NCBI RefSeq assembly: GCF_015553355.1
Contig: NZ_JADNGN010000014.1
Location: 1 to 42,690, forward strand
DNA length: 42,690 nucleotides
DNA from: Collinsella aerofaciens
GTDB taxonomy: Bacteria; Actinomycetota; Coriobacteriia; Coriobacteriales; Coriobacteriaceae
Reading direction: 5' to 3'
A program made the position numbers and the translations under genes. This document shows, piece by piece, positions 41,283 through 42,690 of the stretch (positions are counted from its first letter, which is position 1; the number at the start of each line of letters is the position of its first letter). The notes beneath the pieces were generated by a model. The model was not told where the DNA came from and made no database searches. It saw only the letters and a list, made by a program, of their open reading frames with translations.

Positions 41283-41311
41283 TTGCTTTAGTGGCTTGAG
41301 TTATAGATAAT
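41283..41311 (+). promoter_or_regulatory. Promoter of the structured RNA
   Basis: TTGCTT at 41283-41288 and GATAAT at 41306-41311 with exactly 17 bases between. Initiation is expected near 41318. Confidence 0.6.
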
Positions 41312-41317
41312 AATCTT

Positions 41318-41548
41318 GAGCTAAGCTCCGTGTGGCGGCACGTAAAAGCTGTACTGTGCTTGGGCAGGTAAAAAGTCCAAGACGATTAGATATCCGAGAG
41401 GATATCGAGCCCGCACCGGGGAGATAAGGTGAGTCCGCGCCGGGGACTATAATTCCGGCGACAACTAGGTTTCCGTGAGGATGCCGCGGCTGACAGCCAG
41501 CAGAAAACCGCCTCTTTGATTATCAGCCGGGGTTATCCCGGCTTTTTT
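41318..41548 (+). ncRNA. Structured non-coding RNA upstream of the PBECR4-like gene
   Basis: About 230 nt from the predicted start to an intrinsic terminator, without a credible ORF. It contains a 7-bp stem GATATCC/GGATATC capped by the tetraloop GAGA (41389-41406). A related hairpin at 41468-41485 is capped by GTGA; 16 of 22 positions match between 41386-41407 and 41465-41486. Between them are CGCCGG/CCGGCG (41438-41460) and a CACC/GGTG stem, then GGCT/AGCC near 41488. The RNA could be an antitoxin of the type III kind or another cis-acting RNA; no known riboswitch class was recognised. Confidence 0.5.
41525..41548 (+). terminator. Intrinsic terminator between the RNA and the PBECR4-like gene
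   Basis: AGCCGGG at 41525-41531 pairs with CCCGGCT at 41537-41543 and is followed by a T run. The downstream start codon is 13 bases later, so readthrough would be needed to express the gene. Confidence 0.85.
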
Positions 41549-41560
41549 GATTGGGGCAGT

Positions 41561-42169
41561 ATGGGTAGGGCTGAAGATCGGAAGGCGATAGTTGCGGAAA
41601 TTAATCAGGCAGCAAAACTTTATCGCGGTTTTCTTGTCGGAAAGTCATTCATGTACGTTTTCGATGACAGGTATATCGAAGTTATTTATAAGGCCGAAAA
41701 TTTCAAGCATTTAACTGGCGTAGATAGTCATTTGTCGGCTAAGCAGTTTTTCAAATTGGCATCCAGAGGAAAACTTGCTGCGTCGCAGATCGACTTTTCG
41801 AATCGCCATCCCTACGCTCTGTGTCGCAAAAAAGTCAACCATATTGTTCAGCTTGCCTCTTTTGCAACCTCCGCGTGCTTTATGCTCGAAGACATATCAA
41901 CAAAATCGCAGTGCTATAAGTTTGGAACAACAGACTTGAACTTTTCCTTACTCATGAACTAAAGGGGCGGTTGTTATATTGCTGAATCTTTAAGGGACGA
42001 AGATTGTTTTTCAAAGGCCCACGATGTGCATCTGGTCACTCATATCTTTTCGAGACAGAACGATAAGAAGCTATATGATTCCCTCTTGTTTAAAGATGGT
42101 GAGTTCGATGATTCCCAGCTTCCAAGAACTATTAGGTCTCTCCTAGATCCCTCTCTTCTTGCTCATTAG
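41561..42169 (+). pseudogene. PBECR4-like RNase-fold protein interrupted by an in-frame TAA
   Basis: From the ATG at 41561 (GGGG upstream) 133 residues run to TAA at 41960-41962. The same frame then continues for 68 more sensible residues (GGCYIAESLRDEDCF to LLDPSLLAH) to TAG at 42167-42169. FLVGKSFMYVF, IEVIYKAENFKHLTGV and KQFFKLASRGKL match, from memory, the PBECR4 domain, a BECR-fold (Barnase/RelE-like) predicted toxin. A single AAA-to-TAA change would explain the break (AAC TAA AGG from AAC AAA AGG). It is either a recent nonsense mutation, a sequencing error or recoding. It directly follows a structured RNA and terminator. Confidence 0.65.
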
Positions 42170-42372
42170 AAGATTCAAAGACGCGTGCGAGCGCCCATAC
42201 ACTCTCTCCGCTTGCCGCATACTTAAACGATTTACGTCGACTTTTCCCGCTGTTGCAGGGATTCGATCTGTTATGAGTCTGGGCTAGGATTTGATCTTAA
42301 TACGCTGATGAGTACTGCCACCAGGCATTTCCCAACCCTGTTTATTGGCTTGCCGTGTAGATCGGCGCACTC
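42170..42372. other. Short gene-free stretch
   Basis: No supported gene, promoter or terminator was found between the PBECR4-like gene and the signal-peptide ORF. Confidence 0.5.
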
Positions 42373-42690
42373 ATGCCTGTTGTCTTGTTGGGCCATCATC
42401 GCCGTTGCATCCTGCTTGTTGCTCTGGCCTACCTTTGTGTTTTGTTGCACGGGCCTTCTTATGCTGTGAGTGCGGAAAGCCTGTTTATAGACAAGGTCAC
42501 GTACTACGAGTCGGGCGTCTCAGAGGCTTCCGAGCCTGGACCGATGCCGACCATCTTGAATTGGACAGCTTCGCGGTCGAGGCATTTGGCGCCAGGGGGA
42601 GGCGGGCTACCGCACCATCTTTACGCCCTATGCCGAGCTGTATCACTACGAGTTCACCTCGCGCGGCAGGGAAGAGGCCAACGAGGAAAA
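42373..42690 (+). CDS. Possible 5' end of an exported-protein gene, chimeric or partial
   Basis: The ATG at 42373 opens a frame that runs off the window. The first 30 or so residues look like a signal peptide: HHRRC, then a hydrophobic CILLVALAYLCVLL, then AVSA-ES. The next part, SLFIDKVTYYESGVSEASEPG, is plausible protein, but after about 42540 another frame (TDADHLELDSFAVEAFG) looks more natural, and from 42597 the DNA is the glycosyltransferase repeat read in a wrong frame. There is no clear ribosome site, and an in-frame stop precedes the ATG. The gene is probably broken or joined to foreign DNA. Confidence 0.3.
   Translation, partial: MPVVLLGHHRRCILLVALAYLCVLLHGPSYAVSAESLFIDKVTYYESGVSEASEPGPMPTILNWTASRSRHLAPGGGGLPHHLYALCRAVSLRVHLARQGRGQRGK
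42597..42690. repeat. Direct repeat, right-end copy of the large glycosyltransferase
   Basis: Exact 94-base copy of 39507-39600 in the same orientation, reaching the window end and possibly beyond. The bases just before it do not match. Confidence 0.95.

Noticed and set aside
41516-41560. Upstream TTG start for the PBECR4-like gene
   Set aside because: It lies before and within the terminator hairpin; the ATG at 41561 is the better start.
42305-42330. CTGATGAG resembling a hammerhead ribozyme core
   Set aside because: The matching GAAA segment and stems are absent.
1-42690. CRISPR array, rRNA genes, replication origin or prophage
   Set aside because: No spaced direct-repeat array, rRNA segment, DnaA-box cluster or phage structural gene was seen.

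Overview
The window looks like the chromosome of a Collinsella-type gut actinobacterium (Coriobacteriia). The grounds are a GC-rich anaerobe gene set, a Rho factor with a very long Arg/Lys/Ala-rich N-terminal region, a sufCBDSU operon driven away from an Rrf2/IscR-type regulator, a GGGtGRT/NifU-like pair, a CarD regulator and several polysaccharide glycosyltransferases. The genus call is inference from gene content and sequence style; no database was searched. Both window edges lie in repeated DNA (an IS110-type transposase on the left, a 94-bp copy of an internal gene on the right), so the window may be a whole assembled contig.

Layout. 1-420: 5' end of an IS110-family transposase with a strongly folded leader. 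418-7223: alpha/beta hydrolase, proA, an HD-domain protein and a CarD regulator, with two near-identical REP-like hairpins flanking the HD gene; then argS and a 150-bp inverted-repeat element. 7224-13000: rho, a membrane-anchored acidic protein, a VanZ-like protein and a ROK sugar kinase. 13031-15130: aminotransferase, tRNA-His, two tRNA-Lys genes and a duplicated tRNA-Lys 3' end. 15131-20480: an FAD-dependent oxidoreductase, the GGGtGRT/Fe-S scaffold pair and a RAYT-like Y1 transposase with a damaged HUH motif. 20484-26460: the SUF Fe-S assembly operon and its regulator, with clear inverted-repeat operators between them. 26589-30357: a sortase-anchored secreted protein and a degenerate AAA-ATPase/PD-(D/E)XK protein. 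30378-39721: surface polysaccharide cluster of six glycosyltransferases and one acyltransferase. 39718-42690: an AT-richer accessory island.

How the genes work together. SufC, B, D, S and U form one Fe-S cluster assembly machine; the five genes are coupled by overlapping stop/start codons after SufB, and the divergent regulator carries three cysteines for cluster sensing. The five plus-strand glycosyltransferases form one probable operon, probably building a cell-wall-linked glycan, with the acyltransferase and one more glycosyltransferase transcribed divergently.

The most unusual part is the island at 39718-42169. It holds a translationally coupled DUF4869-like protein plus a P-loop ATPase with a TOPRIM-like C-terminal half. 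Divergent from it lies a promoter, a structured repeat-containing non-coding RNA, an intrinsic terminator and then a PBECR4-like RNase-fold gene interrupted by an in-frame TAA. Promoter, repeat RNA, terminator, toxin is the arrangement of type III toxin-antitoxin loci, but with a different type of toxin. This is the best candidate here for an undescribed system.
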